NCBI GenBank assembly: GCA_035356615.1
Contig: DAOQSN010000014.1
Span: 1-64,000, forward strand
Direction of reading: 5' to 3'
DNA length: 64,000 bases
Source: JAKQDH01 sp029558835
GTDB lineage: Bacteria; Planctomycetota; Phycisphaerae; UBA1845
Below, piece by piece: positions 19,601-25,807 of this stretch. Both the position numbers and the translations under genes were made by a program. The notes beneath the pieces are model-generated. The model saw only the letters and a program-made list of their open reading frames with translations. It was not told the origin of the DNA and did no database searches. Numbering within the stretch: the first letter of the stretch is position 1; each line of letters opens with the position of its first letter.

Positions 19601-20313
19601 AAGTCCATCATCTCCGTGCTGACGAACTTCACCTTGCCCTTAGGAACGTCGCCGAGCACACCCAGCCCCGTCTGCCGCGAGAAGCCCTCCAGCAGGTCCT
19701 CGTAGCTGCCGTCAGCGATGCTGAAACCGTACTGACGTTGCTCGGGGGCAAGGTTGGTCTGCTCCGGCACGATGTGGACGCTGTTGGCCTCGCCGGTTCC
19801 CCCGGCGGGCTCCCCGGGCTTGGCGATCTCGGGCCCCTCGGGAGCGGGTGGACCCACCATCTCGGACCCCGGCAACTCCGGCGTCGTACCGGGACGCGGC
19901 GGTCTGGCGACGCCATGCCGAGGCGTCGGGGTCCTGCGATTCACAGGCGGCTGCAACCGACCGGGACTCCTCCCCGCGCCGTTCTCCGCTTGCTCCTTGC
20001 CCTCCTGCTGCAAGAGATCGTCGATTTTCTTGAGGGTTTCGGGGTCCAGTGAGTCCTCGACGCGGCGCTTCTGCGGCGTCGGTGGCGTGCTCTCCCCGGC
20101 CCGCGGCTTCCCGGTGGCCGGTGCCTTTTCCGCGGGCGGCGGGGACGCCTGCGGCTGATCCTGCCGCGCTGCGGCCGCCGCGCCCAACGGCAGCGCCGCC
20201 CATACCACGAGCACCGCACCGATCAGACAGGTTGCTCTCACGTTGCTGGTCCCTTCGCCGCGGGGCAATCCCGTGCCCCGCTGACCTTGGTTACTTGTCC
20301 GTTGCCGGGTCAT
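10654..20313 (-). CDS. Giant periplasmic protein of about 31 tandem secretin N (NolW-like) domains, no barrel
   Basis: A 3,219-residue protein. The ATG at 20313 is chosen because AGGAG precedes it; an upstream frame reaches 20430. A long basic n-region and hydrophobic core (about 26-49) form an export signal. A Pro-rich linker is followed by an STN/N0-like domain at about 193-275, a bridging segment, then about 31 NolW-like repeats to the end. Each unit has a first strand such as (P/E)LKYADPxE(V/L), a helix, a variable often Arg/Gly-rich loop, a strand NxLIVxA, and a helix ending in LDxx. About a third of the way in there is an acidic, Ser-rich linker, then a Gln/Met/Gly-rich stretch. The final repeat is half length and ends SRSRGRGR. 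No secretin barrel motif is present. It lies between the PilO-like gene and gspD, so it probably works in the same envelope-spanning machine. Confidence 0.88.
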   Translation of the reverse strand: MTRQRTSNQGQRGTGLPRGEGTSNVRATCLIGAVLVVWAALPLGAAAAARQDQPQASPPPAEKAPATGKPRAGESTPPTPQKRRVEDSLDPETLKKIDDLLQQEGKEQAENGAGRSPGRLQPPVNRRTPTPRHGVARPPRPGTTPELPGSEMVGPPAPEGPEIAKPGEPAGGTGEANSVHIVPEQTNLAPEQRQYGFSIADGSYEDLLEGFSRQTGLGVLGDVPKGKVKFVSTEMMDFKQALGRIRMLLFKYKPLEPYWLWYTGDHLEVIRVTDFYRLLPREQMFKSVEEFRAAHLPEDELALVIYWPKAGSVSDLSPVRDFMPDYVRIAPLQDKNAMTIFALASDIEKYLGLIEFFTGAEISDPRPLVRIPLRYVLPSQALEKLRMLMDLQMDVTERGGAAVSRRRGAQATPGVEGVPPPPVSILPDDAQMVLIVRAMQDKIDEMTTLLAYIDVEPGAEPGVTLIELKHADPTELVAQIQQILASTAVAAPAAVAPDGQPAPAQPRRSRRGRAAGAAGPLAAGGVTLIPVPASRSIAVIAPEEDVARVRELVAVLDVSNVLPPQRHALKYATAAEVVGVVLQLWEAGGKAAELRAPARVIPDPQGNAIWISGTRQDVDDILALVATLDVETDPVVLHVYRLLHQKPSFVANMLRQYESEASSPAVVTPPQPAGEGGRRRVRRPTPAGGGGIAAAKFTPEDETGRLYVLCTQTEWDKYIPLIEQLDKEAAGAGDVVRVTLEHVAPEAAVAALSNLVDFITPERVRLVPLGGDLMVLGASDTELARLRELLKEVDQAGNLIRRTFEIKYAEPTELIAVIQTFFGEQGAPVRQPRQPRRGRQPEGAAPAVEMPVAGESLSIMQMGNSLIVRTTPERMEEVAALIAEFDVERKTTEMRVYDFPPGTDFDNIVTTLTAVFRAGTPGTPRGQRGAGQRGAAPTLAAGGPTFIPQPAARKLVVVAEKETFAEIEELLDVLRYQTDTAIETAFLPVEHAEPQEVIDQIEPLLRFKVRLLVQSGELEQPVLEGGAPQPPQRGGRQRAPTQSGGGFHLSADTRNQRIVVAAPQLVIDEARKLVAEFDRPATADEPVVETVLLKHASATEMVRTLREMMGAPTRVARPGGQRGQGTPAAGVDTLPLAVAEAPGGGALVLRGTLEDVTRAKEWIARVDTPEVSGKQIKVYQIKYADPKGLAELILQAVDTAPAAGGRAPGQAPGGRASRGGRGSSSTTEEDSLFETQKKYVGNELYIQADLISDTLIVCATQAKLDQIDAVVAQFDCEDGELSGSGDVLPKMMYELKYADAFDASFDLDTLLSSVWEPRNQLPNVDYLPFDDVLVVRYTDESRFPEIEELIRKYVDKPRKVDTEPKRATFLVPGGMTAQEAAAWFKLNNPDVEVELVETGKVEDETHGIEQVRPRAQAHRCVLPIGWARLGEALLAETLALEQSAALQVPPGEVKPDDEPPPEDPTGHPSVEDDAVLDDAVQSLSPAVIALPGPQPVTGQTSSSSDSNSSTSRLPAGSKVKVYYDEKEGVLVFDGPNAAVKALQDSAKDLENEIKTLGVKPDIRVFRVRYIDVNTAAEIIDDVFNAGQRAAAQQQQQMLRQQQMAQRMAAQQAAQARRQGGQQGQPGQPGQQVPGGRVGIPQIPGMPGFPGMGGGRPGEQQGQGAEAQEQMEQIQQQMMAQMQTMPSGVQIKANPRDRTLIVRANTRDYPALLELLATIDQPQPIDSEFKIIQLKKLNAEEVEQTLKTLMGLDERAGRVGRTGRPGGGGAVSAAGALPQRLMQQTEVGELGIFKDDLTITSDAEANTILVMGPAAGIELVEKLVAQLESHELPERTTKYYELRYADAEELATHLTTQYTEGATPSGSRRGRTTPRPAAAGTPTLNKPTFLAYAPLNLLIVQAVAEDVTEVDELVARLDVADSSGGRYEPVDLVYADAAAVAETLTTMFAGGTARGGRGAGAAAAGATTKFIGEAGGNVLFFKAPASLREDILAAIQKIEAQYAEAGKLRVIQLQHAKPSSLVETIQAAYGARRGSAGARGRRGGTTTQLTITAHDASKQLFVIADEGTFVEIESLVQTLDKSDIGLEFRIYKMQYASARAVYTTMTALLTDYLRRAGGKSDIENFSVQVDDKANALIVLGSPTVFTFLEEQLAKVDIPANAPSPPGFLMVVLKNARATDIAGTINRLWSQRNLAPGETPPQAEANASINMLIVRGTQEQIEQIKKEIIDPTEAYAPPALLTETITLHFAQPEAVASSINQIFEDKRRAVQTVRGASAIDPVELTVVVTPEVNTGQIVVQASAANMELIKARVAELDKADVAASAATTMKIYPIKYADPGSVATIITQWARTRTTSAGRQMSVSNRDMVNAVAEPGTQTVVVTASEANHKIVAELISGLDDEKLASRQRGHHVIALAHANATEVANQLAQAFRQGRGVRGDAGPQFLPDVKTNSIVASVNDDEMVQVQELLTALDVPSTEETKRTMVVYPVKFAEPNSIVNIINQTYNWQRQTQPRPEDRVVALVEGATQSVIVTASLPKQEEIKQLIADIDNEATSTEAYESVPLKFANADEVVTKLTEVFNRQRFGVRRAEQQLIIASNPRANAVILRGSDKDITAVKDMITVLDVEEAADAERTTKAHPLKFADPGSINNVIMNMFRWDRRVAASPSEQVTCAVDWGTRSIIVTASAKNHDVIGKMLEQVDVESIDQKQVYTQKLKQANADDVARALQSAYRGRRTTGQGQQPVQITAEPSTNSLLIYASADEMRDLLTLIEQLDVEPETARQRQMQTIHLLYANPWSTQDAINQMFRNLSRNPRDQVTAVPEYGTNSVIVSASPENMTRVEDLITALDQAGTGQQQVQVIRIENADASAMARALNDIYVRSAPRQQGQQAPPITISEVQGSRAIIVKANETDMARVLESIKELDRGDIGVGSEIQVVSLLNSGAEEMLSVMQEYLRKPGSSSGRGGELVGDVRLSTLTQGNALVISGDKAEVERLVGIARDLDVQGKELNEPKLIKLQHANAAVVLPALQEMFTESRGRGGRTPSLPPVITVDENQNALLVRASAADMSAIQSAIGLMDTPEAGAKELLRIIPVPSGINVTDLASLLETQFNESADARGGTGSGRGGSARRERISIRGDTRTHALVVAGSATLFDEVDKVVQRLIAQGPAGGKATVMLRPTHLSADEARQLIERLKEQSGSSSSSSGGGSRSRGRGR
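15250..15550 (-). repeat. Gln/Met/Gly-Pro low-complexity stretch inside the giant repeat protein
   Basis: Within one NolW-like repeat the loop is expanded to about 95 residues. It opens with poly-Gln and QQQMAQ-type segments, passes through GQPGQPGQ and IPGMPGFPGMGGG, and closes with a QEQMEQIQQQMMAQMQ segment. At DNA level it is dominated by CTG/CAG-type triplets, a pattern that grows by slippage. It probably forms a flexible spacer. Confidence 0.75.
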
Positions 20314-20664
20314 TGCACTGCTCTCCTGGTCCGTCGGTTCGCGCCCGGGCTGCAACCCGCGTGTGTCGTCGGCATGCCCTCCGGCGCCGACCCTGGGTGC
20401 CCATTCTCCCGCAACCGCAGCCGCGGACATCAGTGACGCCTCTGCGGCATCCAGCCGGCGGCCCCGTCACGCACGCCGTCGGCCGGCTCCCCACCTTGTA
20501 CCGCCGGGCAGTCGGTCGGCTTCAGCCCTTCTTCCCACATTCAGCGTCACTTCCATCGGCGGCGGCGATGGCGCGCACATCTCACTCAGCGCCGGCGGAC
20601 TGCCCCTGCCTTCATCCGCGTTCTGAGCGTCCTGCACCAAGCGATAACAGGCAACACCCGTCGT
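20314..20664. other. Intergenic gap between the PilO-like gene and the giant repeat gene
   Basis: About 350 bases between two genes of one apparent operon. The only site I can support is the AGGAG ribosome binding sequence just upstream of the ATG at 20313. No gene, terminator or clear promoter was recognised. Confidence 0.5.
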
Positions 20665-21969
20665 TCAATCCGGCGGGGGGAGCTCCACCTCCGTCTCACC
20701 TTCACCCTCCACCGGGGGCGCTGCGGGCGTAGTTGGCGCCACGGCCGCTTCGAACACCGGCGGGACCTCCGGCGGGTCCGGCGGACCGTAGGGAATCCCC
20801 GTTCCCGCGCTCATCGCCGCACTTCTACCGGCCCGCAACCGCGATCCAATGATGCTCCGCGGCGCCGGCGCCCCGCTCGTCCCCGCCCGGCCGACCGGCT
20901 CCAGGTCGGGAGGACCGACGGGAATGTCCAGCATGGGCAGGCGCTCCCGCGCCCTCCGCAGTTCCGGATACTCCACCGCCTCCGCCAACCGGACAGCCTG
21001 ATCCAGCCGGGCCCCCAGCGGATACACCCAGTCACCATCCTGCCGGTTGACCAGCGCCCCGCGCTGATGGACGAAAAGCAGCTTCCCGCCGTCCACGTCC
21101 TCGCCCACGGCCGCGTAGCGCCGCTGCTGGTTGCGGGTGTTGACCATCATCAGCTCATCAAGGGGGGTACCACCGTCACCCCCCAGCAGGGTCACGCAAA
21201 CCTGCCACTGGGCGCGGTCCTGCCAACGGTTATCCACGGGCGGAGGTGGCTCCACCGGCTTTGGCTCCGTTTCGGCCACTACGGTCGGCCTGGGAGGAGG
21301 CGGCTTGCGCTCCTCGTATTCGGAGAACGGGTCCGCCCGCCAGATGGTGGAGTAGTCCAGGCTCGCATGCCGCACGTGCGTCTCCGGCTGCTTCAGACCG
21401 GCATCCGCGAAGCGCTCGCCCGCCAGCTTCTGCTGCGGGAGCACCAGGACCGTCAACGCCATGTCGATCTTCACCTCGTTGCGTTGTTTGGCCCGCCGGG
21501 TCGAGCTGACCGGCGAGAGCGTCAGGCTGCCAAGCTGCATCACGTCGGGCAGCTCCGACAGGTCCTCCACAAACTCCACTATCCGCTCAAGCTGGTCCGT
21601 GGCACTCACGCTGACCGTCAGTTGTTGCCAGCCGATCTTCTTGTCCGCGGACACACGCCCCTTGCTTACCGTCGCCTGGGCCAGCCGGTGCTTCTCGATG
21701 AGCCCGAAGAGTCGCGCCCGCAGGTTGTTCTCCACCTTACCGGCATCCATCGACCCGACGCGCGCAACGTACGTTCGGTACTGGCGGCCCGCCAGCTCAA
21801 CCTGCGCCGCCTTTGTCTCGAGGGCGTCGAGCACCTCCAACCGTTCCGCGATCCGCTTGTCGATCTCCAGCAGCGGCTTGATCCAGCGCGGGTACACGCC
21901 GGCGTACAGCACCATGCCGCCTACCAGCACTGCGAAGACGGTCGCCAACGCTTTCGTCCGCTTGTCCAT
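20665..21969 (-). CDS. PilO/GspM-like inner-membrane assembly protein
   Basis: Inner-membrane component of the assembly platform, 434 residues. One N-terminal membrane anchor (about residues 8-25) is followed by a coiled-coil stretch (DKRIAERLEVLDALETKAAQ) and a ferredoxin-like domain, the PilO/GspM layout. The second half has a Pro-rich linker and a beta-rich part (WQVCVTLLGGDGGTPLDELMMVN ... LLFVHQRG) that could stand in for a PilP/GspC-like periplasmic domain, followed by a disordered acidic/Pro tail. Its ATG lies nine bases after the stop of the PilM-PilN fusion and is preceded by AGGAA. Its place after pilMN matches the pilMNO order. The PilP-like reading of the C-terminal half is inference. 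Confidence 0.75.
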   Translation of the reverse strand: MDKRTKALATVFAVLVGGMVLYAGVYPRWIKPLLEIDKRIAERLEVLDALETKAAQVELAGRQYRTYVARVGSMDAGKVENNLRARLFGLIEKHRLAQATVSKGRVSADKKIGWQQLTVSVSATDQLERIVEFVEDLSELPDVMQLGSLTLSPVSSTRRAKQRNEVKIDMALTVLVLPQQKLAGERFADAGLKQPETHVRHASLDYSTIWRADPFSEYEERKPPPPRPTVVAETEPKPVEPPPPVDNRWQDRAQWQVCVTLLGGDGGTPLDELMMVNTRNQQRRYAAVGEDVDGGKLLFVHQRGALVNRQDGDWVYPLGARLDQAVRLAEAVEYPELRRARERLPMLDIPVGPPDLEPVGRAGTSGAPAPRSIIGSRLRAGRSAAMSAGTGIPYGPPDPPEVPPVFEAAVAPTTPAAPPVEGEGETEVELPPPD

Positions 21970-21978
21970 TGCTGGTTC

Positions 21979-23652
21979 CTACGGTTGGGACGCAGGCGCT
22001 GCCGATGCCCCAGCACCGGCGCCCTCACTCGGTCCCTTCCCCGGGGGCAAGGCCCCCGACAACAACTGCACCGTCAGGTCCTGAGAGAAACCGTAAGCCT
22101 CGCCTTTCTTCTCCGACTGCGTTCCCATGCTCACCTTGAACAGCGCCCTGGCCTGTCCCTGCCGACGGTACGCCTCGAGAGCGTCGATGACTTGCAGCGC
22201 GGTGTCCCGGTTCTTGGTCCGCGTTTTCAGCACGATCCGCCCCTCCGCCCGCGTGTCCTTCCGCCAGTCCTTCTTATCATGGCTCATTTCGACCGCCTCG
22301 AGCACCATTTCCTCGTTGGACGGCAGCACGGACAGCAGCTCCTGCAGAAGATCGACCCACACGAACTGCTGCGTGTCAAACGCCTGGACCAGGCCCGTCA
22401 GGTTCAGGAAGTCGTCGTACTCATCCTCCACGCTCTTCAACTCGGAGATGCGCTTGTCCTTGTCAGCCAACAGCTTGCGGTCCGCCGCAGTACTCTCGTA
22501 CGAGAACACCACGGCCGAGGCCACGAACAACACCACCACCGCCCCCACCAGCGGAGCCTTCCGCAGCTTCTCCCGCGTCTGGGATACCATCCGCCGCGGG
22601 TGCAGAAAATCGTAATGCAGCCCCTCCGGCTCAGACTGACAGAGCACCAGACCCAGCCCGGCGCTGAACCCGGACGCGGCCGCCCCCTCGTCCGGCTCCC
22701 AGCCGAACGTCGAGGCGGGATTGTACAACTCCGTCGGAATGCCCAGCTTCTCGCCGATCACTTCCCCGAGGCGCTCCTCGATGCCGGTGTCGCCACCGAT
22801 GACGACGTGGTCGATCCGGGCCCCTGGGTCACGAGCCCGATACGCCTCCAACGAGCGCGTCAGCTCCACCACCAGGGCTGATACCGCCGATTCCGTGCTG
22901 AACGCCGACGGACCGCCACCCAGGTTCAAGGTCAACCCGCCGCGGGGCGACCGCGACTCGTCCTCGTCCGCACCGACCACGGTCAAGCCGCCCGCGTCCG
23001 CGCCGGCCTCGGGAACCATCACCGAGGCCGCCCGCGAGAACACCAGGTGTCCCTCCTTCAGCACATCCACCTCGGTGAACGTCGGACGCACGTCGATGAA
23101 CACCACCCGTTGCGGCAGCGTCGCGCTGAGCATCCGGCAAATCGCCACCTTGCTGGCATGGGGACGCAATCCCAGCCGCAGGAGCTTCAACCCGGCCGCT
23201 TCAAACGTGGCCTCCCATTGCCGGACCACTTCGGTCCGCACGGCCGCCACCAGCACGTCCGTCGTGTTCCCATCCGCCGCCCGCGGCCCCAGCGTGAAGT
23301 CCACCACCGCTTCGCTGACCGGGAAGGACAGTTCCTTGGCGATCTGAATCTGCACCATCCCCGGCAGTTCTTCGGGGGCAACGACCGGCAGGTGCAGCGT
23401 ATTGAGCACCACCTGGTCCCGCGGCACGTCGGCGATCGCGTACCGCGTGGTGATCCCCTCCTGCTGCAGCACCCGCTGCAGGTGCGTGCCCATCTGCTGG
23501 GGATCGGCCGGGTCAACCTCCGGCGGGATACGGGCCGCCAGCACTCGCTCGATCTTGAGCGCGCGCGGCTGCACCCGGGCATGCACCACCCGCAGGTTGC
23601 GGGTGTCCCAATCCACGACCACGACACGTTTGGGCGGTCTTCTACCGGACAC
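21979..23652 (-). CDS. PilM-PilN fusion (GspL-like assembly protein)
   Basis: A 557-residue protein. Residues about 1-345 are an actin-like PilM/GspL cytoplasmic domain: it opens VVVVDWDTRNLRVV, has QIAKELSFPV in the region that contacts the membrane protein, and DHVVIGGDTGIEERL in the second ATPase subdomain. A membrane segment at about 372-388 (LVGAVVVLFVASAVVFSY) is followed by a coiled coil and a ferredoxin-like periplasmic domain as in PilN. The two are separate genes in type IV pilus loci; GspL of type II secretion has them fused. The start is a GTG at 23652 overlapping the gspK stop by 11 bases. It should link the cytoplasmic ATPase to the periplasmic components. Confidence 0.82.
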   Translation of the reverse strand: MSGRRPPKRVVVVDWDTRNLRVVHARVQPRALKIERVLAARIPPEVDPADPQQMGTHLQRVLQQEGITTRYAIADVPRDQVVLNTLHLPVVAPEELPGMVQIQIAKELSFPVSEAVVDFTLGPRAADGNTTDVLVAAVRTEVVRQWEATFEAAGLKLLRLGLRPHASKVAICRMLSATLPQRVVFIDVRPTFTEVDVLKEGHLVFSRAASVMVPEAGADAGGLTVVGADEDESRSPRGGLTLNLGGGPSAFSTESAVSALVVELTRSLEAYRARDPGARIDHVVIGGDTGIEERLGEVIGEKLGIPTELYNPASTFGWEPDEGAAASGFSAGLGLVLCQSEPEGLHYDFLHPRRMVSQTREKLRKAPLVGAVVVLFVASAVVFSYESTAADRKLLADKDKRISELKSVEDEYDDFLNLTGLVQAFDTQQFVWVDLLQELLSVLPSNEEMVLEAVEMSHDKKDWRKDTRAEGRIVLKTRTKNRDTALQVIDALEAYRRQGQARALFKVSMGTQSEKKGEAYGFSQDLTVQLLSGALPPGKGPSEGAGAGASAAPASQP

Positions 23653-25807
23653 GAATCTTGTCCTCGTCTTTCTCGCGGATCAGAAACCGTCCCCCCAACT
23701 GCGACTCATCCCGATACAGAATCGTCTGCGGGATCGGACCCGTCATATCCAAAACCATGCGAATCCGCGTGATCATACCCAGGTGGTCCGCAAAGCCCAC
23801 CGACTCGATGGAGAACTGCTGCCCCCGGGCGGTAATCAGCGGCGCCACCTGGATGTACGTCTCCAGGTCAAGGATCTCCTCCTGCACCAGCCAGGCCGTC
23901 GTCGCCTTCGCCTCCGAAGTCAGTCCACCGCGGGTCTCCACGATGGCACTGACCTGCTCCGCCGTCAGCCCCGGCAACAGCCGCAGCACCTGCGGCGGGG
24001 CCGTGTTCACGTTGACCAGCCCGTTGATCTTCTGCTCCGTGGCCGGATGGACCGTGAGCCGGTCCAGCAGCACCGGCAGGTGCTCGACGGTTAACGGGTT
24101 AACCCCGCCGTCCGTGGCGGTCAGGGTCAGCAGGCCCGCGGGGGTCGTCAAAGACTGCGCCTGGCTTCCCCCCCCTTCCATGCCGCCGGTTCCTCCGCCT
24201 TCCTCTTCGCCCGTCGGCTCGCCTTCCTCTTCTTCGTCCAGTTGCTCGTCTCCGCCTCTGTCTTCCCCTGCCGCCGCCGCGGCGCCATCCGCTTCGGATC
24301 CGGTTTCGTCCTCCGGCAGCGCATCCGGCGGTACGTCACCCGCATCGCCTCCGGCCGAGCCCGGACGCACCTGTCGCCGACGGTCGTCCTTGTCGCCACC
24401 TTCCTGCCGGCGCAGCTCCTCGAATGCTTCGAGTGCCTCCTCAGCACTGGGAACGCCACGATCGCGCGGATCGGTCGCGCCAGGCTGGGCGCCAGCGTCC
24501 CCCTGCCCACGGCGTTGACCCGTACCGCTCGCGCCTTCCCTGCCCTGACCCTCGCCGCGTCGCCCACCGCTGGCTTCACCACCCCGGCGTTCAGGGGCAC
24601 CGGTGCCCGGAGCGCCCGCGCCGCGCGTCCAACCGGACGCATCGCCCGCGCCGCCACGCTCACCCGCACCGCGGCCTCCCGTTCCCCGGCCCCCGCCGCG
24701 TACCCCACCGCCGCCGGCGGCACCCCCTTCGCCGCCCCCGCCGCCGGTCTGGTCACCCCCCTGCGGCTGCCGCGTCACCGCCACGATGAAATCAACCACC
24801 TCCGGCTCGTCGGGGAAGGCCTCGGCCAGCTCCGTCCGCAGCGTGCTCTCGCCGCCGTACAGGTACACCCGCTGCCGGTTGTTGTTGGCCACGTCGCTCT
24901 CGTAGGACAAGACGGTAAGGTACGGGTACAAGCCCTTGTTGAGCACCTCGTCCTGATTGTCGAAAGGGAACGTCTCGTCGCCGTCTTCTTCATTCTGCGT
25001 GCGCAACCCGTTGCGGTCGAAATCCTCTCCATACAGAACCTCGCCCGTGACGCCCCGAACCAGCAGCAGTTCCTCGACGCTCTCGAAGGGACCGTTCTTG
25101 ATCTTGTAAGGCCTGTCGAGCCCTTCGTAGTAGTCGCGCTCGGTAGCGTACTCGGCGTCCCGCGGCTCGTCGTCCGCATCGCGCCAGTCCAGGATGGCAT
25201 TCACAATCTGCTGCGGGTCGATCAGGGGATCGTCCGCCACGGCCGCGGTGACCAGCGCCAGCAACTGCTCCGCCGTGGCCGTGTTAAGGTTCAGGCTGGC
25301 CGCCTCGTCCGTGATCCCGTACCGCATGTACTCCTCATCGTCGGTGGGGTCATCCGCGACGATGCTGAACCGGTAGGCCACCGCCCGCTCCTCGAGCTTG
25401 GCGTTGGTCCCCCACTCGGTCGGCTCCACCTCCGGCGACCAGACCACGATGCGGTTGAGCTCATCCGGGTTGTTGTACCACCGATTCACGTCCAGCCGGG
25501 CGGTGCGCAGCATCAACTTGACGGTCTCGACGCCCGCCTCGGCCGCCAGCCGCGTTTGCAGTCGGTCCACCTCCGCCTGCGCGCTGGAGACGTTCGCGTG
25601 CACGCGAAACGAGAACGTGGCAATCAGCACCCCCAGCATGATGAGGATGAACAGCACGGCCGGCAGGATGAACGCGGGCTGGTACGCACGGGGCATATGC
25701 GGGCGCAGGGGTGCCGTGCTTTCCCGCGACCGCAGTCGCGGGCGAGCATGCAATGGCGACCGGGTCATGGCACCCGCGCCGGACACCTGCGCCCGCTGTG
25801 TGTTCAT
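23642..25807 (-). CDS. gspK: GspK-type minor pseudopilin with a long low-complexity insertion
   Basis: Large minor pseudopilin that caps the pseudopilus tip, 721 residues against about 320-350 for typical GspK. The ATG at 25807 overlaps the gspJ stop as ATGA and has GGGGAGG upstream. The hydrophobic helix (FILPAVLFILIMLGVLIATF) starts near residue 45 and is preceded by about 44 residues, of which 15-37 are encoded by a family A repeat. The GspK core shows DEAASLNLNTATAEQLLAL, AILDWRDADDEPRD, NGPFESVEELLLVRGV and, near the end, a second helix-hairpin-helix (VNVNTAPPQVLRLLPG). Between them lies about 210 residues of Gly/Arg-rich then acidic sequence. Confidence 0.88.
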   Translation of the reverse strand: MNTQRAQVSGAGAMTRSPLHARPRLRSRESTAPLRPHMPRAYQPAFILPAVLFILIMLGVLIATFSFRVHANVSSAQAEVDRLQTRLAAEAGVETVKLMLRTARLDVNRWYNNPDELNRIVVWSPEVEPTEWGTNAKLEERAVAYRFSIVADDPTDDEEYMRYGITDEAASLNLNTATAEQLLALVTAAVADDPLIDPQQIVNAILDWRDADDEPRDAEYATERDYYEGLDRPYKIKNGPFESVEELLLVRGVTGEVLYGEDFDRNGLRTQNEEDGDETFPFDNQDEVLNKGLYPYLTVLSYESDVANNNRQRVYLYGGESTLRTELAEAFPDEPEVVDFIVAVTRQPQGGDQTGGGGGEGGAAGGGGVRGGGRGTGGRGAGERGGAGDASGWTRGAGAPGTGAPERRGGEASGGRRGEGQGREGASGTGQRRGQGDAGAQPGATDPRDRGVPSAEEALEAFEELRRQEGGDKDDRRRQVRPGSAGGDAGDVPPDALPEDETGSEADGAAAAAGEDRGGDEQLDEEEEGEPTGEEEGGGTGGMEGGGSQAQSLTTPAGLLTLTATDGGVNPLTVEHLPVLLDRLTVHPATEQKINGLVNVNTAPPQVLRLLPGLTAEQVSAIVETRGGLTSEAKATTAWLVQEEILDLETYIQVAPLITARGQQFSIESVGFADHLGMITRIRMVLDMTGPIPQTILYRDESQLGGRFLIREKDEDKIRVR
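25711..25751. repeat. Family A palindrome (copy 2) inside the gspK coding region
   Basis: The imperfect palindrome GTGCTTTCCCGCGACCG / AGTCGCGGGCGAGCAT matches the core of the family A element elsewhere in the window. Here it is read through in frame and encodes part of the pre-helix leader of GspK. Confidence 0.75.

Noticed and set aside
10654..20313. Possible CRISPR or satellite array, because of the many repeated units
   Set aside because: The repeats are diverged at DNA level and conserved only as a protein pattern with varying length; there are no identical repeats with regular spacers.
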